Assembly (NCBI GenBank): GCA_010405405.1
Contig: MU004243.1
Location: 1,064,761-1,109,173, forward strand
Source of the DNA: Microthyrium microscopicum
Lineage: Eukaryota; Ascomycota; Dothideomycetes; Microthyriales; Microthyriaceae
DNA: 44,413 nucleotides
Direction of reading: 5' to 3'
Both the position numbers and the translations under genes were made by a program. Below are positions 23,824 through 34,282 of this stretch, in pieces (position 1 is the first letter of the stretch; each line of letters starts with the position of its first letter). Under the pieces are notes generated by a model. The model was given only the letters and a program-made list of their open reading frames with translations. It was not told the origin of the DNA and searched no databases.

Positions 23824-26800
23824 TTACTTTTCACCACCCAAAATAGCATCCATAAGGACATCTCTTTCTCCAGAGCTCTCTACCATGCTTCTGAAAATCC
23901 CGTCTTCCTTCTCCACCAAGTTCTTTGGGGTATCGTACTCTACGGCTGCTCCCTGGTCAAGAACCAACACGCGGTCAAAGTCTGCGATGGTAGAAAGCCG
24001 ATGAGCAATGACTAGCAGTGTACTTGAGTCAAACTCCTCTCGAATCGAACGTTGAATTAGACTGTCGGTATTCTTGTCGACAGCTGAAGTGGCTTCATCC
24101 AGTACCATGATTTTCGGCCTCGCCACAATTGCACGAGCTAGGCACAAGAGCTGACGTTGGCCTTGTGAAAGGTTTTGTCCACTCTCACTGATTGCGGAGT
24201 TTAGCGATTTGAATATGTTGACATTCTTGGTATTGGCTGTCGGAGCATTTGCAGAGCCCTCGGGTGGAGTGGGTGCTTCTGAGCCAACGAGGTGGACTCT
24301 TTCGAGAGCATCCTTTAGCTCGAGATCGGATCGCTCGTCGAATGGGTCCAAGTTGGATCTAATAGTTCCGGAGAATAGTACGGGATCTTGTGGGATGATG
24401 GCAAGTCTACTGCGCAAATCCTCGAGTTTGATCTTTGAAATATCCACACCATCAATGTGTACGCTGCCTTCACTGGCTTCAAGGAAGCGGAACAGCGCCA
24501 ATGTCAAGCTAGACTTTCCTGCACCTGTTCGGCCAACGACTCCAATGCGTTCCTTTGGTTTTACCTCAAAATTGAGGCCTTTGAGAACAGGTGGGAGGTC
24601 TGAAGCATAAGACACGACTAGGTTCTCAACCTCCATTCTGCCCTCGCTGGGCCATGAAGCTGGAACATCTTCACCATCTTGATTTTCCGTCTCGATTTCC
24701 GAGTACTCAACAATACGCTCAGTGGAGTTCATGCCAAGCTCCACTTCTGTGTAATGTCGCAACAAGAACGAGAGACTCTCGTTGTATGAAAGACTAAAGG
24801 TGAGAGCAAAGCCTCCCAATGCCGCATCCATGCCTTTGGCATTGACAAGAACGATAGCAACAAGCGTTGAGAACACCATTCCCACCAGCTGAAATCGCCA
24901 AGACAACCATCGCTTGAAAATGGCAAGTTGATAGAGGCAACGACCCTGCCGGTTCAGTTTGTCAAACATGACCTCAATATAATGAGAGGACTTGTTGTAT
25001 GCTCGGATCGAGCTAACGCCTTGAAGTGCTGCAGTAAAATGCTCAAAGATGGGTGATTTGGCCGTCGATTCCAGTCTTTTGCATTCGCGTGCTCCGGACA
25101 AATAGTAGGACGAAAACCAGGCGCAGATGCAAAACAAGAGAAATGCAGTGAGGATGATGTATGGGCTCACGATTGCGCCAGCAAATGCAATCCCAACTAC
25201 TGCAAGAAAGTTCCAGAATGCAAACGAGAGGCCATACGCCAGTGTTGTATCGAGTGTGTTGAAATCGGCAGTGAAGCGGTTCAATACTCGTCCTACAGGC
25301 ACTGTGTCAAGCCAACGGAGTGGTGCTCTCAAAACAGCATATGTCAGGCTCTCAAACATTCTTCGGCTTGCTTTGATGGAACTGTGGAAGACGAAATAAT
25401 ATCTTAGCGTGCCTTCAGCACACATGACAACAGTGACTGCGAGATATATGGTAAGATAGTACATCAAGGTCTCCCTTGGTGTATCTTTTATGAGGACAGG
25501 TGCGGCCGCTTCCGCGAAGAAGGTTTTCTGTAAAGGTATTGTGAAGGCAGAATGGGAGCTGTTGAAAACAGCTTGTGTTTCGTTACTTCCAGTCCAAAGC
25601 CGAAGTATCCAGGTCTAGAAAGCTATTAGAAAAGTTTGGCCATGTGTGATCCGATTGTAACTTACTCGTCCTAGTAAAAGAATCTCATAGAGGCCAAACA
25701 TGATGAGAATACCAACCCAAAGTCCCCAGCTACCGCAAGCCTTCATATATGCGATGTAGATTCGGAACTTGACAGTTCCTGTCTCTGTTGCCTCCTTTTC
25801 CACGAACTTCTTGGGGTCCTCCTTCTTGTTGGCTGCTTCAGATTCGGCGTGACCGTTAAGTACAGTCTGAGATTCACTCCTGGTGCTCACTGAAGTTCTT
25901 TGTCTTTCCAAAGCGGTTCCAGTCGAGTTCTTACTCAATCGTCGGGATACAGTACTGAGTCTTCGTTCGACGGCTGCTGATTGCATGGTGTCTTCAACCA
26001 CGTCCTCAGCATCCTCAATCGCATCTTCGTGCTCAATCAATTTCCCTGTTTTAGCAAGTTCCTCAACAAGACCGGCATAATCAACCACTCCTTCACCAAG
26101 ATGGACCTCATACTTCGTTCTGGACCGACATAAGGCGACATGGTGGGTGACCAATATCCTTGTTCGACCAGTGGACATTGGACCAGTCAAAGCATTTTCA
26201 AAGATGTGTTTTCCAACATGAGCGTCAACAGCCGAAAATATGTCGTCAAGGACTAGAATACCGGCACGAGAATATAATGCGCGAGCTAGAGTTAATCGCC
26301 AGCATTGGCCGCCAGACAAGTTGATGCCTTTGGGACCAATCTCCGTTCGATCGCCGTCGCCTAATATTTCCAGGTCTTTCTCCAAAGCACAGTCACTAAG
26401 CACTTGCTTATATCTTTCCTCATCAAACGGAAGTCCGAAAAGAATGTTGTCTCTAAAAGAGGCATTTTCGATCCATGGAATTTGAGGAACAAAAGCCACG
26501 GCATTGTCCAGGATCCAATTTCCCTTGTTTGCCGCCTTATCGTTCCGTTCTGTGGTCGATGGATTTTGAGGCATGATTATTGTACCAGATATGAGCTCGC
26601 ACTCTCCCAGTATGCTCGAAAGCAATAAACTTTTACCAGAACCAGTTCGGCCTGATATGACACTGAGTTCTCCAAGTGGGAACTCGATGTTGATATTGTG
26701 AAGCTTGAATGTATCCTCTTCAAGTTCATCGGCGGGCCATGCGATAGTAGCATCCTCGAATGCAATTTTATCGCCCACTTGTGCCACATCTATCTTGTCC

Positions 26801-28682
26801 GGGGCTTCCAGGTAATCTTGAATACGTTTTATGCTGATTCTAGCATCAAACAAGTTGGTAAGCAGCTCCGGAAGATAGGAAAGGGTGCCTTCAATTTTGC
26901 CCAAGACACTAATGACCGTGAAAGCAACGGATGGTTCGAGACGACCAGTGATCAAGGCATATGATATCAGGCATGCTGTAGAAAGCATTACAGGACCAGT
27001 AATCCACAGTCCAATGAGAATTGTGTCGGATATCATGACTCCCCAGAGACTTTTCAGTTCAACTTCTCTGGCCTCAAGAATCTTTTGTTGCCATCGTCTT
27101 TCTAAAGCTGCGAATTTGATCTGCCGGATTCCTGAGAGGGCTTCATTGACAACGGACAATTTCTTGTCTCTTTGTTTCATCAACGAATCTGCAAATACTG
27201 TATATCGCTTGGAATAATAGATGTTGATTGGCAGGAATGCTAGTTGAACTGCAATACCAATCAGCATTGGAACCCACCCGACAAGCTGTTTGAGGAAGAA
27301 AAACGCGATGAAAAGCCTCAGTATGGATCCAGTCGCAATGTTGTTGACGGTAGCAAAATTGCCAATCCGGCGAGCGTCAACTCCAACAAGATTGACGACG
27401 CCTTGTCGAGTTTGCCGCATGGCTTCTGCCTCATCTTCGCCGTCGTCCTTTAATTCTGATGGGGTGGCAGCTTCGATATCAGCTGTAGTATCGTTGTCGT
27501 TTTTCTTTCCATTGGTTTTTGAGTCGTCAGTCTTCTTTTTCGCAGTTCCTTTCACATCCTTCTTCCGCATAGACTTTGCAAAGATTATAGCACCAAATTC
27601 CATTGCCAGTGTGACGAAAATGGACGATTCCGAATACCACCAGGTCCGAGCCGCGATATATCCACTCACTGCAGAAAGAAGCCCGAGTCCAAATGCCCAA
27701 AATATTCCGATCCTCTGGACAGGCATTCCAGCATCCTTTTGCTCCAGTATCCGAAGAAGCTGAAATAAAGCAAGCTGAGGCGCTACATTGAAGAATGCGT
27801 CCAATAGCGTGAAGAACTGTTGGCGAATAAAACCTGGTAAAATTGAAATGATAATCATAAGAGTGAGCGATTTCCGCTTCTTTTGGGCATTGAATCGTTC
27901 AAAAAGGTCCCCAGCTCGATTGGTATGATCCAATTGAGGCAAGTCGTCGTGGTCGAGCTTCTTCTTTCGTGCCTTGGCCAGCATGGGATTTGCCCATGCA
28001 TACGTATAGCGGCTCCAAGCAGGTTGTCCCCATTGAGCATCAACAGGCACTCCGTTCAGGAAGACTTCTGGTCGACGTGGATAAGAGATGCTGACGGCTA
28101 ATCCAAGGATAGCAAGAGCAAATCTGGACCAGTCAAATGCCTCTTGGAGTTTAGATGTGGAAACTAAGTTTTCCACAATAAAGTAGATCCGAACACAGTG
28201 TGAGATGAGTGTTGCAATGAATGATAATGCTGCTGTTACCGCAAGTTGATAACGGGCGACATGCTGTCTTTCCCGAACAACTAGCACAGAAATCGCTAGA
28301 ATCAAAATCTAAAGTATGATTAGAGGACATGAAGGAAAGAAACCCAAATTCTCCGACTTACCCATACTACTCCATGCATCCAAACGAACTTCTCATATTT
28401 CCACTTTTGTACTGAACACAAAACGACTGCTGCGATTGAAACTACAAAACCAGCCAGAGCGAAAATGGAAAGAAAGATATTCTGCCACCCGATAGAAAAC
28501 TGCTTTTGACTCTCTTCTGTTGCAATTCCATCGGCGTCCTGGTACTTTTCGTTGCTGCCGGCCGCTTTCGGATGGTCTCTCGACGACTGTACTGCAGTCC
28601 GTACTGCGAATGCGGCTAGACAAACTATGACACCCACAATGGCAGCGTCAAGCCAAAGGGGCCACTGCTCGATATCGAACAT
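23824..28682 (-). CDS. ABCC (MRP-type) full-length ABC transporter
   Basis: Exons 28682-28362, 28308-25666 and 25614-23824 give 1584 residues; introns are 53 and 51 bp, phase 0. Order: an N-terminal TMD0 of about five membrane helices, a linker, TMD1, NBD1, a charged linker, TMD2, NBD2. NBD1 has Walker A GRTGSGKS (about residue 660), signature LSGGQ (about 770), Walker B ILVLDD and H-loop VTHH. NBD2 has Walker A GRTGAGKS (about 1350), LSQGQ (about 1470), Walker B IMVLDE and H-loop IAHR. In NBD1 the catalytic Glu after Walker B is Asp, the usual ABCC asymmetry, so NBD2 should be the main ATPase. A long charged insertion rich in Lys and Asp (for example KKTDDSKTNGKKNDNDTTAD) breaks TMD1. It probably exports conjugates or toxic metabolites at the plasma or vacuolar membrane. 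The gene is intact and ends 207 bp from the broken paralogue. Confidence 0.95.
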
Positions 28683-29739
28683 TTTTCTATGGTTCTGATG
28701 TTGCAGAGCAACTTATCAAAAATTTGTAGATTCAACGACTCCCGGCTTATTATGTAGGGCGTTTGACAGGCTGCAGGAATGATGCATGGGTGAACTACTC
28801 TAGTCTGCTCTCCGGGGTACCTGTTACCGTAATCTTTCACGGCTAACAGATAGCTCCAGATACTACCTTTTAGCACAGTCAATTGTAGGCACTATCATTG
28901 GTTATCCAGAGACGCGTCAATGGTGATTGCTCCAATTGCTCGTTCCGCCAAGCGCTGCTTGCAAATCAAGCTAATCTACAGCTCTACACTCGGTGACACA
29001 GTAAGCCTAGAGCTGCCTGAACGAGATGGTGGTGAGGATTAAACACAAGGAATATCAGGCGGAACCTTTTACATGGAGCATATGCATGGAGCAAGACTAG
29101 AGACTAGATACGAAAGTTCGGAAAAGAGTGTTGCGGTGAGCGTTTGCTTGCTCAAAGTGAGTCACCGCAGATCCTCTCCACCATCTTGTGTACGCCCAGA
29201 CTTGCACATCGAGTGATATCGACAAGACTCACCATTTTCGTGAGAGGAGAAAGTCATGACAGAATCATAAACTTGATTTTAGTACCAGCATTTGTAGAAG
29301 TAATTGCTAGAGGTATTGACTAGACTCTGGAGGTTCATAAGGAGCATATTGGTAAAGATGAAGTAGGATTTACCTACCAACTCTAATAGATGAAGACATT
29401 CTAAATTTAGCCCAACGCAGTGTTTATCTTGGATCTACCTCCGCAATCCTTATTTTTTATTATGCCGCCTATCGTGCGTGCGTAGGCAGTTGTTGTAGTA
29501 ATGGTATGGATTATTTAGGCTGTAAAACGCAATTGCCTCACCTCCCAGCCTTCCTCTTTTCTAGGCAAGAACTAATATTACCCGATGCGAGGCAAGTTAG
29601 TTAGGAATTGTAGGCAAGAAATATCCTTAAACGGACTATCAATCTTAGAATTATTTGTTCTATTAGAAGTCAAGAAATATCCATCGAAGATATAAAGGTC
29701 AATCGTTTGTTTAGTAATATGGGGTCACTAATTTAGTGG
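28683..29739. other. Intergenic: ABC transporter promoter to transposon
   Basis: No supported gene. The first few hundred bases are the likely promoter and leader of the minus-strand ABC gene. From about 29400 the composition becomes mixed, and from about 29570 AT-rich stretches appear next to the transposon end. Confidence 0.4.
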
Positions 29740-29788
29740 TACACTGAAATACGAAATGTCATTGCCAGCCACCCTCCCTCCCTGCATA
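29740..29788 (+). repeat. Left terminal inverted repeat, core 49 bp
   Basis: It starts TACACTGAAATACG and contains a C-rich CCACCCTCCCTCCCTGCA stretch. It pairs with 33378-33426 in inverted orientation with a single mismatch. Similarity continues to about 29940 with many differences; for example AATTCCACCAAT and GTAAAATAGCCT have counterparts near the other end. Confidence 0.93.
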
Positions 29789-30049
29789 GTAGTTTTTATC
29801 GAATTCCACCAATCACACGTAAAATAGCCTACAGCTTTGGGAGGTAGAAAATCAAGCTATTTCGTACTATCCCATTAAGCGTTCCAAATATTGAAGTAGC
29901 ATACTACTTTTAGTGTACCAATATTGGTGTTTTAGCTACCGTTTAAAAGCTCTTGATCTGAACATGTCCGTTTAGACATCCCTTAACATTCTCTTACCTG
30001 TTTTATATATAAATTAATCGTTCTTATCCCAACCTGTTATTATAGACCC

Positions 30050-31090
30050 TATTCAATTAGAAATAGCTCAAAATAAAGTAGGATCATAATAGGGACGTCA
30101 TATTACGGACTGCTAATAGTAAGCCATTATTATAATACTTTAAATAGGCTAAACGTATACCGCTATTACTAAATATATAAAGGTTTCTAGATATATCGTA
30201 CGTCTTTATTGTAAACGTCTTAATAAAGTTACTAGCGAGTATGTCGAATGACCTAAATTTACCCTTAGTCGTGTCTTAAAGATATCTAACACTATACGTA
30301 ATTTTATGCTAGAGATCCTAGTACTAAAGGGAACTTATTATCTTGATGAAATATTAATATTACTATAGCTTAAGCTTAACGTTAATTATAGTGAAGCTGT
30401 AGTAAAGAGGAAACTATAGTAAGTTAATTAGACAAAGAAACGAGTAAGTTATATTACTTCCTAGTAATTCTTATACTAATTCTACTTCTTCTAAGTTAAA
30501 GAGATTGCTTAATAACGCTGTAGCCTTTAACGAGACGTATATTTTAAACGTATGTTAATATATAATATTAAATAGCTAGTATTTATAGATAAGAGTAGTA
30601 GTAGTAAATTAGATACTCGTCGTTGTATTAGATAGAGCCTGCAGGGTGTTATTTACAAGTCTCGCGAGTAATTAGATTATATAAAGAAGTTAAACCTAAT
30701 TTTAGCTTACACTATCTATAGCCTTCTTAATTATAATAAATACGTAGCAAATTTGGATAGACTTGGCTTTAAATAGTAGTTAGATAATAGGCTTCTTCCT
30801 CTTTATAGCTACTACTTTGCTCCTTATAGTATTATCGTTATAAATAACGTATCTTTTTATTACAATAGTAATATATAAGATATTTATAACTAGTATAGGG
30901 TCAAATTGGAATATCTACCATTATATTTACTAGACCTAAATCTAATTGAAGCCTTATTTAGTAATATTAAGTCTTACTTAAAGCAGTATTAACTAGACTT
31001 TAAGAGAGGAAGAAACTATAAAGAAAGGTTCTAGCTTTTTGAAGAGGTTTTTAAGCAAGCCGTTCTCGTGTAAGGAAGGAATAAAAGACG
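30050..31090 (+). pseudogene. Tc1/IS630-type DDE transposase, RIP-killed
   Basis: The plus-strand frame is broken by many stops but readable. LVFIDKS carries the first catalytic Asp. APYSIIVINNVSFYYNSNI occupies the second Asp motif (family form VIMDNASFHHN), with Asn where Asp is expected. EYLPLYLLDLNLIEALF (around 30930-30953) is the third motif (family form LPPYSPDLNPIEALF), Pro-to-Leu changes being typical C-to-T RIP. It is followed by NIKSYLKQY and FKRGRNY. The upstream part, where the DNA-binding HTH region is expected, is too damaged to read with certainty. Confidence 0.88.
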
Positions 31091-31934
31091 CGTAAAAAAT
31101 TATTTTATATATACTAGATGGCCTATCTAGACTAGAGTATTTTTTTTAGAATTAAATTTAGCCTTTTTGTCATAGAGATCTTATAGTAATAAAGTATAGT
31201 TTTGGTTGAAGTCTCTACAGCTTTAGCGCTTCGTAAAGAATCTGAGTTCTATTATATTAAATTATATCTTAGCACCCCGCGCTAAGGCTTATTATAGTCT
31301 AGTAGCTACCTATAGTAGTTTAGCGCATCACGTATTTTAAGGAATCTATAATCACTATAGCAAGATTTGCAACTATATCTTAATATCATAAAGCTAGATT
31401 AAAGAATTAGGTCGTGTTGAACGACGGTAAGGTTAAATTTTATGCAAAAAATACCAAAACTATAGAATCTAAATGCTCTCTGCATACATAAAGTGTTTAT
31501 CTATAGCAGATGGGTGTATTTAAGTTATCTAATCCTTTGCCTACTACTACTTAATAATATTATGAAGTTTACCTAAAAGGAACTCATTTGTAGTTGCATT
31601 AAACTATAAGAACTAAGCAATATTCTTCTCTCTAAGGTAAAGAAGTTACATAAAGCAAGATCGCATTACATTAAATAGCTTTTGGACCTTAATTGTCATT
31701 AGATTACCTAGTTCTTTACTACCAACGATCTTATTAAGAGCTTAAGATTTAAACCCCTTTAGCTTAAGAACTACGTTAGTGTTAAGGCACATCTTTGAAT
31801 AAAGGTGCTCTAAGGGAGCCGTTAGCGCTACTTCTAACGCTAAACTAATATAATTATGGATCATAATTAGTAAGAGGGAATTGCCACTTAATTAAACAGG
31901 TCTAGGATAATGAACTCACTACTATTAAATAATG

Positions 31935-33061
31935 TTATGAATAGCTACTAACGGCCTTAAGATGTTAACATTTAGAGTATTATTAGCCTATTCTATGGCC
32001 TAAACGGTGAGTAATTCCTTATCTATAGTGTAGCAGTTATGCTTATTATTAGTCTAATAGGCACGCTTCTTGTAGCGAGGGTAGGTTTGGTATTTATAGG
32101 CGTACTTTAGGATAAGTTGTAATAACTTCTTAAGGACCCTATCATCTAGGACATTATTACTATTAGTAGTGTTTTAGGAGGGATTCTAATCGTCATTTAG
32201 GAGGGCAGTAGAAGGATCGTTAATTTAGGTAGCTCCTAGATATTAAGAAGCTAGTTCTTGCGCCATAGTAGAAGTTGAAGCTTTAGTAGGATTATTAATA
32301 CTCACAATGTTCTAAAAGCCTTTAAAATTTAGGATAAGAACAAATACTAGCTGTCGATGAGAGAACTTTAAGTACTAGCTAGTTATCTTTAGATTAAGAG
32401 GATTAAATTAGTTCCCTTTATCTTTAGAAGGATGTTTAAGCAACAGATAGGCAAAATCTAGTGTAATCTTCCTTAACATTCCTCCCTTGCGTATAATATA
32501 TATTTAAAGGATTAAAGAGATATTATATTAATAATAAGGACGCTATTTAATAGCAAAATGTTTCTTTTGCTTCTTAATAACCTTCTTATATGCCTAACGA
32601 AGAGAATTAACAGTATAGAGGTACTAATAAGTAAATTCTCCGTTATAAATGTTGCCCTTGCCTTATACCTTTATATTGTATTTAATTATAACTTCGTAGT
32701 TAAGAGATGTAGCGTTCTTAGCCTCTAATTGGTTAGATTTAAAGGTAAAGGGTTAAGATTCTAGTACTTAAGAGTTAAGAAACTAAGTCTCTAGTTTAAT
32801 TGAAGGGTCTAAAGAAGAGGATTCTTAAGGTAGTAGAAGGGGGTAGCTAGAGGTAGGTGTTGAAGGAATAATAACCTTAGTAGAGGCTTTAAGGGTAGCG
32901 TTAGTAATAGTAATAGTGCTTATAGTACGTCTATGAGAGCTTTGGCGAGTAGGAATAACAATATTCTTGGCTGATTGACCTATCTTAAGCGACAAGAGGG
33001 TTGAATTGCCGTAGAATTTAATAAAGAGATAAAGAAGTTGTAATAATAGTAATAATAGCAA
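31935..33061 (-). pseudogene. Second transposon frame, convergent with the transposase, RIP-killed, unknown product
   Basis: On the minus strand one reading frame continues for about 375 codons from near 33061. It is interrupted only by TAA and TAG; I found no TGA until the end. The first 78 codons are uninterrupted (NSTLLSLKIGQSAKNIVIPT and so on). Later readable pieces include SNQLEAKNATSLNYEVIIKY, KKVIKKQKKHFAIK, GGMLRKITLDFAYLLLKHPS, FSHRQLVFVLILNFKGF, NNVLDDRVLKKLLQLILKYA and YKYQTYPRYKKRAY. Such frame retention with RIP-type stops shows it was once a real protein. I do not recognise the family. It could be an accessory protein of this element or belong to a second transposon nested inside it. 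Confidence 0.65.
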
Positions 33062-33377
33062 AGGGCTACATCTTATGTAAGTTTAATACTAAGAATTTTA
33101 TATATAAAGATATAGTATCTCTTTAGCTACGTTTAAAATACTATAGTAGAGCATTAGATACTATGGTAGAAGACTAAATACTATCCTCGTAGTAGACTAG
33201 AAGAAGCTAATTATTGTAGCTACTAAAATACCTACTTTTAGTATACTAATGCTATAACATAATACTAAAATTCCTAGTTAATATTTAGTGCTAGTAATAA
33301 CCAGAATTTCACAATTTTAGCTTTACAGGCTATTTTACTTATAATTGGCGGAATAGCTGAAAATTGCGCCATTTACA

Positions 33378-33426
33378 TATGCAGGGAGGGAGGGTGGCTG
33401 GTAATGACATTTCGTATTTCAGTGTA
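33378..33426 (-). repeat. Right terminal inverted repeat, core 49 bp
   Basis: Inverted partner of 29740-29788, ending TTTCAGTGTA. The inner, diverged part reaches to about 33216, where GTAGCTACTAAAA mirrors TTTTAGCTAC at the left. Confidence 0.93.
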
Positions 33427-34282
33427 CAATCGCTGGGACGCCCTACACGTACCTCGTTGCTCAACTGCCTTGATTCCAACGCGTCAACACCAACGCCTTT
33501 ACGCGCACTGCTACAAGGTTGCTATCTTTCCACAACTCATCGGCTTATGAATAGCCTGTCTAACAACGACTTAGGTACCATACGAGTCAGGATTTAGGTA
33601 TTCTCGAGCTCAAAATGTGCAGTCCTACCTGTTGAACTTCCATCGCAGCACAGGTCTAGGCAGCCTTCTCGACAATGACCCTATTCGAAGTCTCGTGTGT
33701 CAAGTGATTGACTCCAAGAAGCTCATTGACTGTCTCGTCATAGGTCTGCCGTATGCTTCACCGGCCAGATCTGTCCCTTTGACGATATGAGCGGATAGCT
33801 CAAGTTATTAGCGTTGAAGTCATGCCTCAAACGTGCTGGACGTCTGGTCAAGATGTTAGTCGACCTTCTTGAGCAGCTCTTATTTAAGCACAAATACCAG
33901 CGATGGTAACCAATTTTGGATCTGAGATGTTGACGGCGATGTACCCAAGTTGGAGTAATTCCTAATGATTTTGCGAACAAGAGAGTTTTGTCGACTTACA
34001 TTGTTAGGGCCAGAGACGATCTTGGTACATCTCCTCAAAGCCGCGTTGAGACTCCTTAGTATTTCAACATACTGACTTCGTCTGGTTGAAGCTTCTCACA
34101 ACGTCCGAGCCGTCTGCATATAATTCGGGATGTCTGACCCGCATGCCTGTACTGCGGACATATCTTCCGCCCTTATCGTCACGACACCGCACTTTTTCTT
34201 TCAACTACGACAGACACTTTGAACTCCAATCAACAAAGGTCCATCCTTACGCAATTATTAACACGAGCACCGAGGCCGCCAA
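33427..34282. other. Intergenic, possibly decayed coding sequence
   Basis: Normal base composition right after the transposon. A readable stretch around 33625-33780 (LLNFHRSTGLGSLLDNDPIR, then SLVCQVIDSKKLIDCLVI) looks protein-like but ends in stops and matches nothing I know. I assign no gene. Confidence 0.35.

Larger units (their letters stand above)
29740..33426 (+). mobile_element. Tc1/mariner-superfamily DNA transposon, RIP-inactivated
   Basis: Both ends carry the same 49-bp sequence in inverted orientation, and each end is flanked by TA, the target duplication of Tc1/mariner elements (TA-CACTG at the left, CAGTG-TA at the right). The 49 bp differ at one position only. A weaker inverted match extends inward to about 200 bp. 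Inside are a transposase relic on the plus strand (about 30050-31090) and a second frame on the minus strand (33061 to about 31935). The interior is heavily RIP-mutated and neither frame is intact, so the copy cannot move by itself. At about 3.7 kb it is long for a simple mariner element of one transposase gene. Confidence 0.88.

Noticed and set aside
10529-28682. Secondary-metabolite biosynthetic cluster
   Set aside because: Transporters and an oxygenase are present but there is no PKS, NRPS, terpene synthase or similar backbone enzyme, and the SPIN90-type gene interrupts the set.
32825-33061. Stand-alone 78-codon minus-strand gene
   Set aside because: It is the undamaged start of the longer RIP-broken frame inside the transposon, not a separate gene.
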